Of a DNA stretch of 64,000 nucleotides, positions 23,168 to 34,025 are shown piece by piece; position 1 is the first letter of the stretch; the number at the start of each line of letters is the position of its first letter. The notes under the pieces were generated by a model. It was not told the origin of the DNA. It worked only from the letters and a program-made list of their open reading frames with translations, and did no database searches. The translations under genes and the position numbers were made by a program. Source of the stretch: Terfezia claveryi (taxonomy: Eukaryota; Ascomycota; Pezizomycetes; Pezizales; Pezizaceae); contig WHUX01000108.1 in the NCBI GenBank assembly GCA_015179025.1, forward strand, positions 1-64,000, given 5' to 3'.

Positions 23168-23230
23168 GAATAGACAATTCCGTGACAACTTGAGGCAATT
23201 CCGTGACAACTATGGGACAGTGAGAAATGG
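23168..23230 (-). repeat. TTCCGTGACAACT repeats
   Basis: Two clear copies spaced 22 bp apart (AATTCCGTGACAACT). They are the inverse of the GTCACGGA motif and lie directly before the second 337-bp repeat. Confidence 0.55.
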
Positions 23231-23244
23231 TGACGATTCCATAA

Positions 23245-23580
23245 CCATGGATCCGTCCTCCTGTTACGGATCTGTCCTCCTGTCACAGATCTGTCCTCCT
23301 GTCACAGATCCATCCTCCTGTCACAGATCCATCCTTCTGTCATGGATTGCCCCGCCTATCACGGATTCCTTCTCCTATCACGGACTTGAACTTTTTCTTC
23401 CTGTTCAATCCTTACCGCCATTTCTCAACTGCATTCTACTAGTGGCTAACCTTCCGTCCATTCCCCCGTCATTCTCCTGTATAATCTTACCCTGCCTTGT
23501 GTGTTAATTTGAATTACATTCGTTGATACCTCATCAATTTCTGCACACTCTGATTCTCATAAAACGAATTGCTTTAATCC
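23245..23580 (+). repeat. 337-bp direct repeat, copy 2
   Basis: Eight 19-bp GTCACAGATCCRTCCTCCT units followed by the same unique stretch as at 3625-3961, same orientation. The separation of about 19.6 kb almost equals the size of the DNA inserted in the copia element. Confidence 0.7.
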
Positions 23581-23668
23581 AAGTAATCCATGGTGTATTT
23601 AGTTAAATTTGAACCAAATTATATAAGAAACTGGTCCTCCAGTCGAGCAATATACGTCAGTAGATGAC

Positions 23669-23758
23669 ACTAAGGCTTGGCGAGTAGTCGCCGGCTACTC
23701 GGTGCTGGCCCGAACAATTCAGAGCGACATATAGCTGACTCACCAAGTTGGAGGCTTA
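23669..23758. repeat. Possible short inverted-repeat element at the right copia break
   Basis: It begins CTAAGGCTTGGCGAGT and ends with the imperfect inverse, ACTCACCAAG...GGCTTAG. The interior has paired CTCGG/CCGAG blocks, resembling 3428-3577. Limits and target duplication are not certain. Confidence 0.3.
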
Positions 23759-23788
23759 GGCAAAACTCGGCCGTCAGTAGCGAGGCAC

Positions 23789-24034
23789 ATCAGGAAAGAA
23801 AATAGTTTGTCTCCAGTGTCTCTAGAGACAGTATTGCCACTAGAGACAAGGTGTGTCTCCACGATTAGCAGAATGTCTCTCAGTGTCTCCTGGAGACACT
23901 AGGAGACACTGGGAGACACATGGGAGACACTTAGGAGACATCTAGGAGACATAAAAGACACAAAAGACACCAGAGACAACCCTGTCTCTTGGAGACACCA
24001 CTTGGCGTCCCGATGCCACTTTTTTCTTGCTGAT
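23789..24034. mobile_element. 246-bp MITE with GGAGACAC arrays, copy 1
   Basis: The ends are inverted and imperfect, ATCAGGAAAGAAAA against ATCAGCAAGAAAAA. The interior has about a dozen GGAGACAC or inverse GTGTCTCC motifs. A second copy of identical length lies at 24660-24905. It interrupts the copia protease region just after QCLVCT. No clear target duplication was found. Confidence 0.6.
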
Positions 24035-25968
24035 GCAGCGTGGGGAAAAATCGCCTCGGTGTGCACACTAAGCATTGCTCGTGGTAGATGTTGCGGCTAT
24101 TGTGTCTAAAGACTAGAGTTTCCATAGTATGGCAAATGGATTCAGTCTGATCGTAAGTGGATACCTTAATACTGAGGTTGTGTTGGACATTAGTAAGTTA
24201 GTCGTATTTGTTGATTGTATGGTGGGTGGCTGCTGTGTCATACTCATAATATCCTTCATGTCCTACCCTTATTTTTCCAATCCGAACAACCTTGATAGTT
24301 ACTCCTTCTTCATCAGATTCTTCATTGTCAGAATCTTCCTTCTTAGCCTTCTTGATCTTTCTCTTTTTGCACTTTTTGGTAAAGCATTCGGATTCTGTAT
24401 AGTTTAGTCCTTTCTATCCTTTACTGATGCAGTAGTCATATCTTTTGCCATTATCTCCTTGATTCCATCCTCTGCCAGCTCCTGTCTTGAGCACCACTGA
24501 GTTTTGTACCGAATCTCTAGTATTATCTCCTCTCCTTTTCCCCTTTTGCTCACCTGGGACATATATCTTGAGATGTATAGTGATATCACCATAGGTAAGT
24601 CCACTCTTTATCTAGATATTTTCAATGAGAGTATTATTGTAAGGTGGAAGAGTGGCTACATCAGGAAAGAAAATAGTTTGTCTCCAGTATCTCTAGAGAC
24701 AGTAATGCCCCTGGAGACAAGATGTGTCTCCACGATTGGCAGAATGTCTCCTAGTGTCTCCTAGAGACACTTGGAGATACCAGGAGACACATAGGAGACA
24801 CTCAGGAGACACCTAGGAGACACAAAAGACACAAAAGACATAAGAGACAACCCTGTCTCCTGGAGACACCACCTGGTGTCCCGATGCTACTTTTTTCTTG
24901 CTGATATAGCAGAAACATCCCTTTAGCTTGGTCGTTTTTGCTTAAGCCTGTCAATATTGTTTCGAATTCTTTAAGGTCGTCTGGGATCATTCCTCCTAGC
25001 ATAGATCTCATGAATCCCCACTTTTTGTCAAACTCACTAATGTGTTCTTCGATTAAACTATTTCTATTGTCATAGCTGAGTTTGATAACTCCAATAAATA
25101 AAGCTCCGAGTGTAGTGACAGTCTTACCTTCGAATTTGGCCTTCAACTCTTTATAGGCTTCGTTGGCTATTCTGGCTAGTCCGATGATATCTACAACTTC
25201 TTTCTTGCAATTTCTTTTCATTGTAAGGATTGCGAAGTTGTTGTCTTTCTTCTAGGCTTTAGCATCTGCATCTTTGGCTTTTCCGGTAGATGTGGGATCT
25301 GGATCTTGGACATCTCTAGTAACGATTTCCTATATTGTCTCATCTTTGTGTTCATAGCTGCTAAGCATTTGCTTAATAGATAGTATCTATTAAGTATAGT
25401 CCTATTGTCCACTAAGCTTGGGCTCGATCTTTGGGATTGATCATTCTTTGGACATAGTTACTGGAGGTGGTGTTGGTGAATCTGGTGGTGGAGGAGATGG
25501 AGTTCTTACTCTTCGCCCTCTTCTTCGTTGGATCTGAATGTTGACTAGGAGATTTGGATATTCAACTTCATGTTCTGATTCGGTTTCTGGGGCAGGTCCT
25601 GCTGTGCTGCTCATTTAGATGAGTGCTGGGTGTATTTGGTCGAAGCTTATTAATTTGTCCTCGTACTGGATTCCTCTGTCTAGTAGAGATGTTTCTGCTT
25701 CTTGGGTATCAAGGTCGGTTAAGAGATTTCTGAGCTCTTGATGGTTTCCTTCTTCTTCTTGGGTTCCTTTCGTCGCTAGTGCCTCGTTGTATAGCCCACT
25801 TTTCCGTAATTCCTGTTCTAGGTATTCGGTGTCTGACAGCGATTCTCTTGGGGTTGTGGTGATTCCTGAAGATTTATTTCCGGAGAGATTTTTGAAGAGT
25901 TGCTTGTTCTGACGGTTTATTTTCTTTGACCAGGATCGGTGTGTAGGCATATGTATGCGGAGTTTCAC
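24035..25968 (-). pseudogene. Copia gag and protease portion (broken)
   Basis: On the minus strand, gag begins near 25968 (MKLRIHMPTHRSW) and runs through stops at 25615 and 25412. The gag core at 25221-24910 has AYKELKAKFEGKTVTTLGAL and LIEEHISEFDKKWGF, typical of copia gag (UBN2 type). A MITE at 24660-24905 cuts it. Further down, a basic linker precedes the protease motif YDTAATHHT near 24250, corresponding to the copia active site D-T/S-G-A. The frame then meets the MITE at 24034. With 619-3434 it makes up one element. Confidence 0.75.
24660..24905. mobile_element. 246-bp MITE with GGAGACAC arrays, copy 2
   Basis: Same length, orientation and ends as 23789-24034, inserted in copia gag after the KNDQAKGMF segment. 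The predicted gag frame runs on into the MITE as a run of CLLCL repeats, which is an artefact of the GGAGACAC array. Confidence 0.6.
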
Positions 25969-26115
25969 AGGGTTTCTTTATGTTGCAACGATAGGGCGGC
26001 CACGGCTTTTGGGCTTCTGCTTTCTGAACGGCAGTGTTACTGGGTTGGTACCACAGATATCTCAACTGTCTTTTGTTCTTATTGCTTCTTTGCCTTGAGC
26101 GCCGGGCTCATAACC

Positions 26116-26399
26116 TGTAAGATTACGAGGTTATGCAGCGAAGGAATCGTGAAGATAATTGATCGTGTATATTCAGAAGAGGAGAGATATCTAGATATCG
26201 CTATAGACTTATTGCTATGGTCCCAGTGCTCTACTTCCCAAGAGATGTTTCCTGCGTACTTTCCGGCTCTTTTATCCTTCGCAGAATGTGCCCGTTTTGC
26301 CATATTCGGTTTCCCTGTATCTTTACCCTGTTCCGCCCAGTTTGCCATTTACGGACTTGTGTATTCCCCGGGATTGTTCCACGTGAGAGTATTCCTACA
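26116..26399 (-). repeat. 5' LTR of the copia element
   Basis: 284 bp, partner of 248-531 and the less mutated of the two. It is followed outside by the target copy CTTCC (26400-26404) and then by NLR1 upstream sequence. Confidence 0.85.
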
Positions 26400-26660
26400 C
26401 TTCCCCCACTTAACACCAACATGGTGTAATTGGAACTCAAGTCACTAAAGTTTTAAAGCCCAAGTAACATGCGTAATGCACAGCGTGTACAGCGTAAGAG
26501 GCATAAGGGTACCATGTCTGTAAACATAGAATATGAGCTGAAACACCTGCTGCAATCCAATTGGTGTGTCAAGTTCTAGTCCTCCGCATCTACCATAATC
26601 TCCACACCAAACCACCATTGACACAAATTGCAGCAATACACCGAGAAGAGAATACTGAAC

Positions 26661-29600
26661 ATGGGCGGAAAGAAGAAAGATTCCCGTTCGAAGCCCCCTC
26701 CTGACCCGCGGCTGGAGCATTCTTCGGGAGAACAAAGGTCCCAACGAGAAGCACTCCTCCCGCCCACTACGCCTCTCGGACGTCTTTGGGACACGTTGAG
26801 AGGGAGATCCCCGTCTACCAGTAGAAAGCGCGGCAGCAATAGCCCAGATGAGCCAACTGTAACAACATCCTCTCAATCGCTCGCAGTCCCAGCAAACGCA
26901 CTTGCGCAACCTCACAGTTCGTATTCAGGTTCCTCCGCCCTGCAAACTCAGAGACCCTCACTTCATAACCTATCACTGCCAACTGATGATGCCGGAGGCT
27001 CCTCTGCCCCTGGCGCACAGGGTTCATCCAACATATCTGTCAGCGCACCCATTGTTCAAATATCGCATTCACAGTCCGAATCCATAGCAAACGAACCTAC
27101 ACATTCTTCAACCTATGGGTCCAATATTCCAACCTCCAGCTGTAAAGCACAGGCATCAGCTGAAATCGTTGTGCAAGCAGCAGCACCGCCTCAAAGCAGG
27201 TCAGTATCACAGGTTTGGGCTAAGGCTTTGGACCTTGCTGAGAAGAAACTCAACATTAACAACCTCCCACCACTCAATCTCACGAACCTCACCTCACAAT
27301 CGGCAGAGGAAAATATCGAGGCTGTTGTCAAAGCGTTGAATAGTGTACAGGAAGACGATAGGAAAAAAAGATGGAGCTATACCTGGCATGGGAAGGAGGT
27401 TGTACTCGTGGAACGTTTGGAGAAAATTTTGAAAAGCGTGGAGCAATACACAAAGGTTGTGGATATTGCAATACAGAGTAATCCGCAGGTGAGCGCCTTA
27501 GTTTGGGCTGGAATTCGGGTTATCATGCAGGTTCGTATAATATACAGTCTATGGAGGTCGATTCTCTGGGACCAAGCTGATTCACTGAATAGGTCGCACT
27601 GAATCATGTAGAAGCAATTCAAGGTTTTGAGGTAGCCATAGCGGCGCTCCTGGAAAAGATGTCTATATGCGAGTTCTATGCTGGAATATACGTTGGGGTT
27701 CCATTGACTTCAGGGTCAGCAGCGAATAGTTTACAGCGTCAGCGAATGCTAGAATCTGCCCTACCCGAGCTCTATGCTGCTGTCATTGTGTTTGCAGTCA
27801 AGGCTCGTGTTTATTTTGAAGCTAAAGGTACTTAATGTGTGCCGTATGTGGACTACAGAGTACATATAGGATACCATGACATTGTGCTAAAGTAAGATTA
27901 GGGCTCAAAAAAGTTACAAACACATTGAAGTCATTTGATATTGAATTTCAGCCTTTCATTGAAGACATCAACGCAAAAGAGAGGGTCATTCGGGAATGTG
28001 CAGATGCTGCTACCATGGAAAAGATAAAGGGTATGGTCCTACAAACACTGTTGGATACGTGTATATTAGGGAAAAGTCTAATGCGAGAACACAGACATTG
28101 AAGGTATCCTTCAGGATATTACGTCGGAACTGAAACCTTTGGCAAAGTTGAATGGTAGGTGGATAATTCATTATCCTCTCCCGGATATTTTCTAAATGGG
28201 GCTATATTTGAAAAAGGGATGCTGATGAGACTGGGTGAACAGAGATATCAACTACAGCGACTCACACACTCAAAGTAACTGAAGAAATCCGTAATAACAC
28301 GCAGGGTACTTTTAAATTTCTCATACCATTATAGGGTTAAGCTGACTTCTCCAGATGGCAGGATACTCGAACTATTGACTATGTTAACCCCATTGGAGCC
28401 ACTCAAGAGACACCAGGATGTGAAGATGCCTCGTACCAAAAACGCTGCTGCATGGCTCCTGGGTCTTGAATCTTTCTGCAAATGGCGAGATAGCAATATT
28501 ACAGAAGAGGGTAGTCATGTCTTTTGCTGTTATGGTATACCCGGTGCAGGAAAAACCGTAATTAGGTATTGCATCAAATCTACAATCCATGTACTATCGA
28601 GAGTGTAGCTGATAACTAATTTTCATTAAAACTCATATAGCTCTGTTGTTATTGATGATCTTTACTCTCAATTTCATAAAGTTGATCCTAACATAGGAAT
28701 TGCTTGTTTGTATGGGGACTATAAGGATCAAAAAAACCAAACCCTGGTCCATATTCTTGGTTGCTTTCTACGTCAATTTCTAACCACTGCACAAAAACCT
28801 ATACCAGATGGAGTAATTGAAAGGCTTAATGACATCCAGCACCGGGGTGGGAAAGCTGGGGTGGGAGATATTTTAGCTCTACTTAACATATGGTTACAAC
28901 AACTCAAGCGTGCATTTATCTGTATAGATGCCATGGATGAGCTCGAACCAAAGGTTCAGCAGCAGCTTCTCGATATACTTAAAGGGTTGGGCATTAACAA
29001 TGTTCGCTTATTCCTTACGGGGCGAAGTCATATTGAAAATGAAGTGCAGAAGCGCCTTGGAGTAGTGCCACAATATAAAATCGTCATTAGTGCCAGTCGG
29101 CAGGACCTCCAGGAATTTTTGGAGCAACAAATCGAGGACGATCTGAATCCAGATGCAATGGATGAAGCATTAGCAACGGATATTGTAGATGTGATTATTA
29201 AAAAGTCTCAGGGAATGTACGTCATAAAATTCATCACTGGCTATGCACGTACTAATTTATCTTTTCTAGGTTTCTTCTTCCTGCCTTGCACACCAAGATG
29301 GTGTTAGAAATGACAACAAAGTCTAAACGACGGAAAGCGCTGGAAACACTGCCAAATAGTCTCTATGATTCATTTAAGGGTGTCATCACTAGAATCCGGG
29401 AATGCCCTAGTATAAGCCAGGCTGAGTTGGGTATGCGAGTACTCACGTGGCTTCATTTTGCCTACCGACCGCTAGAGCTTGCGGAACTTCAACATGCACT
29501 TGCAGTTGAAAAAGGCGATATGGAATTCGATGCAGAGAATATTCCTTCACAGAAAGCCCTACTAGACTGCTGTCTTGGGTTAGTTATTGTGGATGAAGAG

Positions 29601-31139
29601 ACATCTACGGTACGCTTTGTGCACTACACACTTGAAGAGTACTTCCGCAAATATGCCGGGACAGAATTCCCAGATGGACACAGTTCTATCGCAGAAAGTT
29701 GTTTGACTTACCTTAACTTTGCAAAACTGAGACAGCATTGCACGGGTGATTATAGTGTGATTAGAATGTTGAAGGAATATACATTCTTAGACTATGCATC
29801 ACTTTATTGGGGGACCTATCTTAAGTATCAATGCAATGATGACCTGACAAAACTCGCCAATATGATACTGAACCATGCGGGCAACTGCCCACCCTGTTCT
29901 ATACAAGCCTTGTATTGGAGGCTTCAGGGATTCAGGCCGGCGCAGAGATTTTCAGGGCCCCATGTAGCAGCATACTTTGGATTGACTGAAAATATGGCAT
30001 ATCTCTGTCAGATGGGGTGGAATGTAGGGCAGAACGATGATGGTGACCGGACCCCACTCGCTTGGGCGGCTGAGAAGGGGCATAAGGATGTTGTGCGGCT
30101 GCTGATCGAGCGAGATGATGTTGATATCAATGCTAAGGACAGTCGTGAGCAGACACCACTCTCACGCGCAGCTGCGAATGGGCATGAGGCTGTTGTCCGG
30201 CTGCTAATCAAGCGAGATGATATTGATATCAATGCTAAGGACAATATTGGGTGGACACCCCTCTCATGGGCAGCTAACCAGGGGCATGAGGTTGTTGTGC
30301 GGCTGCTGATCGAGCGAGATGATGTTGACGTCAATTCTAAGGACAAGTATGGGCTGACACCCCTCTCATTTGCAGCTGAGAATGGGCATGAGGCTGTTGT
30401 GCGGCTGCAGATCCAGCGATATGATGTTAATATCAATTCTAAGACCAATTGGGGACAGACACCCCTCTCATTGGCAGCTACGAAGGGGTATGAGGCTGTT
30501 GTGCGGCTGCTGATGGAGAGACATGATGTTGATATCAATGCTAAGACCTATTGGGGGTGGACCCCTCTATCATTTGCAGCTGAGAATGGGCATGAGGCTG
30601 TTGTCCGGCTGCTAATCCAGCGATATGATGTTAATATCAATTCTAAGACCAATTGGGGACAGACACCCCTCTCATTGGCAGCTACGAAGGGGTATGAGGC
30701 TGTTGTGCGGCTGCTGATCGAGCGAGGTGATGTTGATATCAATGCTAAGGACGATGAATATGGGCAGACACCCTTCTCATGGGCAGCTAGGAATGGGCAT
30801 GAGGCTGTTGTGCAGCTGCTGGTCCAGCGAGATGATGTTGATATCAATGCTAAGGGTGTGCATGGGTGGACACCATTGTCATTGGCAGCTCAGAATGGGC
30901 GTGAGGCTGTTGTGCGGCTGCTGATCGAGCGACATGATGTTGATATCAATGCTAAGGACGAGCTTGGGCAGACACCACTCTCATTGGCAGTTGGGAATGG
31001 GCATGAGGCTGTTGTGCGGCTGCTGATGGAGAGACATGATGTTGATATCAATGCTAAGGACGAGACACCATTCTCATTGGCAGCTGCGAATGGGCGTGAG
31101 GCTGTTGTGCGGTTGCTGAATGATCAACGTGGTGTGTAG
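26661..31139 (+). CDS. NLR1: NACHT-ankyrin STAND receptor, about 11 ankyrin repeats
   Basis: Predicted cytoplasmic recognition receptor of the fungal NLR/STAND class. Exon 1 (26661-27530) starts MGGKKKDSRSKPPPDPR, has a disordered Ser/Pro-rich stretch, then a helical domain (VWAKALDLAEKKLN to the WAGIRVIMQ segment). This continues in exon 2 (27593-27827), resembling the helical domain often found before NACHT in fungal STANDs. Exon 3 starts at 27893; its 3' limit is unclear. The NACHT domain lies in 28355-28565 and 28641-29216, with Walker A GIPGAGKT, Walker B FICIDAMDEL and the arginine-containing FLTGRSHIE. A 75-nt intron (28566-28640) falls inside the codon after KTVI. The last exon (29270-31139) holds the winged-helix part (VRFVHYTLEEYFR) and about 11 ankyrin repeats of 34 residues (TPLSxAAxxGHEAVVRLLIE). 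It ends LLNDQRGV. Exon edges in 27893-28354 are tentative. Confidence 0.82.
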
Positions 31140-32660
31140 GCAAAATTGTACCAGCTTCCTCCTTTGTGGGAGGTACCACGAGCGTCGACGCTATTGCTAC
31201 GGGTGAGGGTACCGGTTTTTTTGGTCAAAGCGCGGACGCGGAGTCCTGAATATTCCTATACTGATGTATCTATTTATTTCTGTTTCCTTATGAACGAACC
31301 TTTGCAAGTATATGTTCCTATAGTATCGAATACGATGCGGTAGCATTTCTTATAAGTGACGCAAGAGTTGACTTGATTGGTACTTACTTCATAAGTACCG
31401 GTAGGTCTGCTCTAAGGCCTTAGTGCAGAAAATCAAAGGTAATTCTTTTTAAAAGAATAAGTTCAGTACTCGTATTCAAGTTATGGCAAGAGAGCATCCT
31501 GGATCTAGGCTAAGTTGTAGCGGTGTTTCCGGAAAGGTTGTTGGCTGCAGGATATATGAAATTTATTGTTTAAGGTTTTAGGCTTATAGCAGACAGTCAA
31601 AGATGTGTAAACTACAAATATAACGAGTATTGTTTGCCAGAGTTGATCTAGGCCTACGGCTGTTTCTTCTTATCCCGCAGTGCTAAATTGGTTGCTATAA
31701 GTATAAAGTAAATCGAGGGCATAGACGCAAAGGATTTGGGTGGGGGGAAATCCGTTCTATATTTGCGGAGAGACCCAGAATGTGGCTAATCTACTAGAGT
31801 CTGCGTTTGTTGGGGTCGGAGCTGACAGGTTTTGGGAGGAATTCGAGAAGGTGTGTGGAGGCGCTGCGAGAGTGGAGGTGGTATTTATGTCTAATCCAGA
31901 ATTATTTCAGGGGTGGATGTCAGGCACTTTCCTGAGGCTTGATAATCACCGGACCCGTCATATGTGCACAGTTAGATTAACTTACATACAAGTAATAAAT
32001 TATTGAAAATAAAAAAAAAAGTCCTAATAGAATCCACAACAAAAACACACCTTCAAGGCCAACCTCAACCTAAAAAATCTCTACCTTTACATCCAGCTGC
32101 ATTCGAAAAAGATAAGGAAGGGGCAATTCCGGATCCTAAACCTTATCAAGCACCGGTAGGAGATGACAAGACCTGAGATTTCCATTCAGGTTAATATTTT
32201 AGGCAGGCGAACAGCTAATCCATCGGCATTACAACCAAGACTACTAGCCTAATCCTGAAAAATCCTGCCAATCTAGACCTTACAATATATACGAGAGTCT
32301 TAATGGCTTTAGGAAACCAACCAATAGGACGGTATAGCCTGCGTCAAGATACAGTCTCACTATCTATCACCGAGGCCGAATATATAACAGCGTGCGAAGG
32401 AGCTAAGATGCTGCCTGGACCCAGCAATTCCTTGCAGAGATGCGTTCAACCAAAACCAATCCTACGAACTGATAGAGAAGGCGCATTCAACTTTGCACAC
32501 ACCTCCTGATGTATCAGAAGAACTACTGTAGACACAGTGAGCATAGATCTATCTACGCCAACAATTTTTTTGTATACTCATTACTCCTATTCGGTCCCAG
32601 TATCTACGCCAACAAGTGAAAGCGGACAATAGAGGAAAGGTAACAGCGGGGCTAGTCTTG
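31140..32660. other. NLR1 downstream flank, duplicated downstream of NLR2, with copia RNase H remnant
   Basis: 31340-32560 is similar to 50490-51790, including TTATAAGTGACGCAAGAGTT and a later MALGNQPIG block. The part at 32230-32510 encodes a decayed copia RNase H on the plus strand (SLSITEAEYITACEGAK, with frames shifting). No intact gene is present. Confidence 0.6.
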
Positions 32661-33690
32661 GACGCCTTGCTCCTTTTGGGTACGCAAAAGGTCTCGTCAT
32701 GCAAACCAGACTACTCGTCATGCAAACCAGACTACTCGTCATGACGAGTTATTATTTCAAAAGAAATATTTTTTTTTATAAAAACAAAGTTTTTCATTTA
32801 AAATTAATCTTCAAGTTGCAAGCTTCATGACACTCAGCATCCACCCAAACATTTCTTCCGCATGATCTATCTATCTTTTTCAGTCGTACAACCTGGATAG
32901 CTTGAACTGATCTATTGCTTCTTATTACACATCATAATTCACTTTCTGAAGCTAGCCGCAAGTGAAGTACCAGGAAATTCGCACTGTTGCCCCTCTCGAG
33001 CTCAGTTAAACCTTACCTACTAAGTTATACATCCTAACACTACTCTACTCACATTTCGATGTGAAGCTGTTTGGATTTACTTGCTTTTCACATGATTTAG
33101 GACGAGTTTGCTTGTTTATCTATTTCTCATCGTTACCCTCATGTTTAATGTACAATTATAAACAAATCAAGTAATATACCAGCTTTACGTATATTTCCGA
33201 AGTTATGGCTCACTAGACTCCCTTCTATCTTTCATGATGTACCTATTCTACAAACCTGCAGCAGCTTAGGTCTTCCTGCAATCCGAATCAATAATATCAT
33301 GTCCTGTCAAACAATTTGGGGAGCATGGCTACCGGCTATGGCACTTGTGTTGATAGAGTAGTTTTATTATTTGGGATTCGTACTGCTATGATATTTGCGT
33401 TGATATGGGATTCGTATTGATAGGTACTGTAGTCACGTTGCAATGGTATGGTAGTCATGTTGATAGGTGTAGTTGCATTTGTTTAGTTGGGTTAATGAGA
33501 CTCGTCATAATTACCTCTTGTCTGCATTTAAAAGTAGCAAGGCGTCCATAACAAACCTTTGCTATTAGGTACCTTTCCCCTGTAGAAAGGTGACAGACCC
33601 TGTCGATATGTTCAAAGCGCTTACCTTTAACAGCTAGCAAATTTGTATAGAAAGAAAATAAAAATAGAAGGCGAAAGAGGGGGGGGGGAT
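32661..33690. other. About 1 kb without recognised genes
   Basis: A/T-rich, unannotated. The only pattern noted is a 22-bp tandem repeat, ATGCAAACCAGACTACTCGTC, at about 32698-32745, with a core shared with the TAGTCTGGTTGGCAC motif. Confidence 0.5.
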
Positions 33691-33692
33691 TT

Positions 33693-33840
33693 TTTTTTTT
33701 TAAAAAAATACTTGTTACTCCTATGCGGCCCCGTTAGGGGGGCCATGAGGAGCCACCCGGAAGCCCGGGTGGGTTCAAGGTAAAGACAAGTTAATCTGTC
33801 AAAACAGGGGGGGAAAGAAAAGGTATAACAGTGCCGGAGA
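33693..33840 (-). mobile_element. 5'-truncated LINE, 3' end only
   Basis: A poly-T tract (33691-33702, then A-rich) is followed by ACTTGTTACTCCTATGCGGC, the inverse of the 3' end shared by all LINE copies in the window (compare 50230-50270 and 39830-39870). The GC-rich hairpin GCCACCCGGAAGCCCGGGTGG is also the family pattern. The target duplication is obscured by a G-rich tract. Confidence 0.6.
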
Positions 33841-33854
33841 TTGTTCAAATCTTC

Positions 33855-34025
33855 AGCTTCTTATTTGAAGCTGGTACAGCTGTATTCATAGTCATACATA
33901 GTTATCAAACCACTTGAAGCTCAAGACATCGTCTTTCGTAGTTGGCTTCCCATATGATACCGAGTAAATATGCAACAGCGTGAACTTAAGGATTCCTCGT
34001 TGGGCCATTAGTAAACTTCAAAATA
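33855..34025 (-). pseudogene. 3'-end duplicate of the Crinkler-like nuclease gene
   Basis: On the minus strand this matches the end of the gene at 34549-36276 (GGCCCAACGAGGAATCC near 34000, then the TATTTACTCGGTATCATATG stretch). It ends with the same PASNKKLKI codons. Only about 170 bp are preserved and the frame is broken. It marks a partial local duplication. Confidence 0.6.

Larger units (their letters stand above)
248..26399 (-). mobile_element. Ty1/copia LTR retrotransposon, complete ends, split by about 20 kb of nested insertions
   Basis: Two direct repeats of 284 bp (248-531 and 26116-26399) bound the element. In the minus-strand sense each begins TGTAGGAATACTC and ends CTTACA. The five bases outside the ends are identical, CTTCC at 243-247 and at 26400-26404, which is the expected copia target duplication. 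Gag and protease remains lie next to the right LTR; integrase, reverse transcriptase and RNase H remains lie next to the left LTR. That is the correct copia order on the minus strand for one element. Subtracting foreign DNA leaves about 5.3 kb, a normal copia length. The split lies between the protease and GAG-pre-integrase regions, roughly 3435 to 24034. What is seen: ends, duplication and gene order. What is inferred: that the intervening DNA arrived later. Confidence 0.85.
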
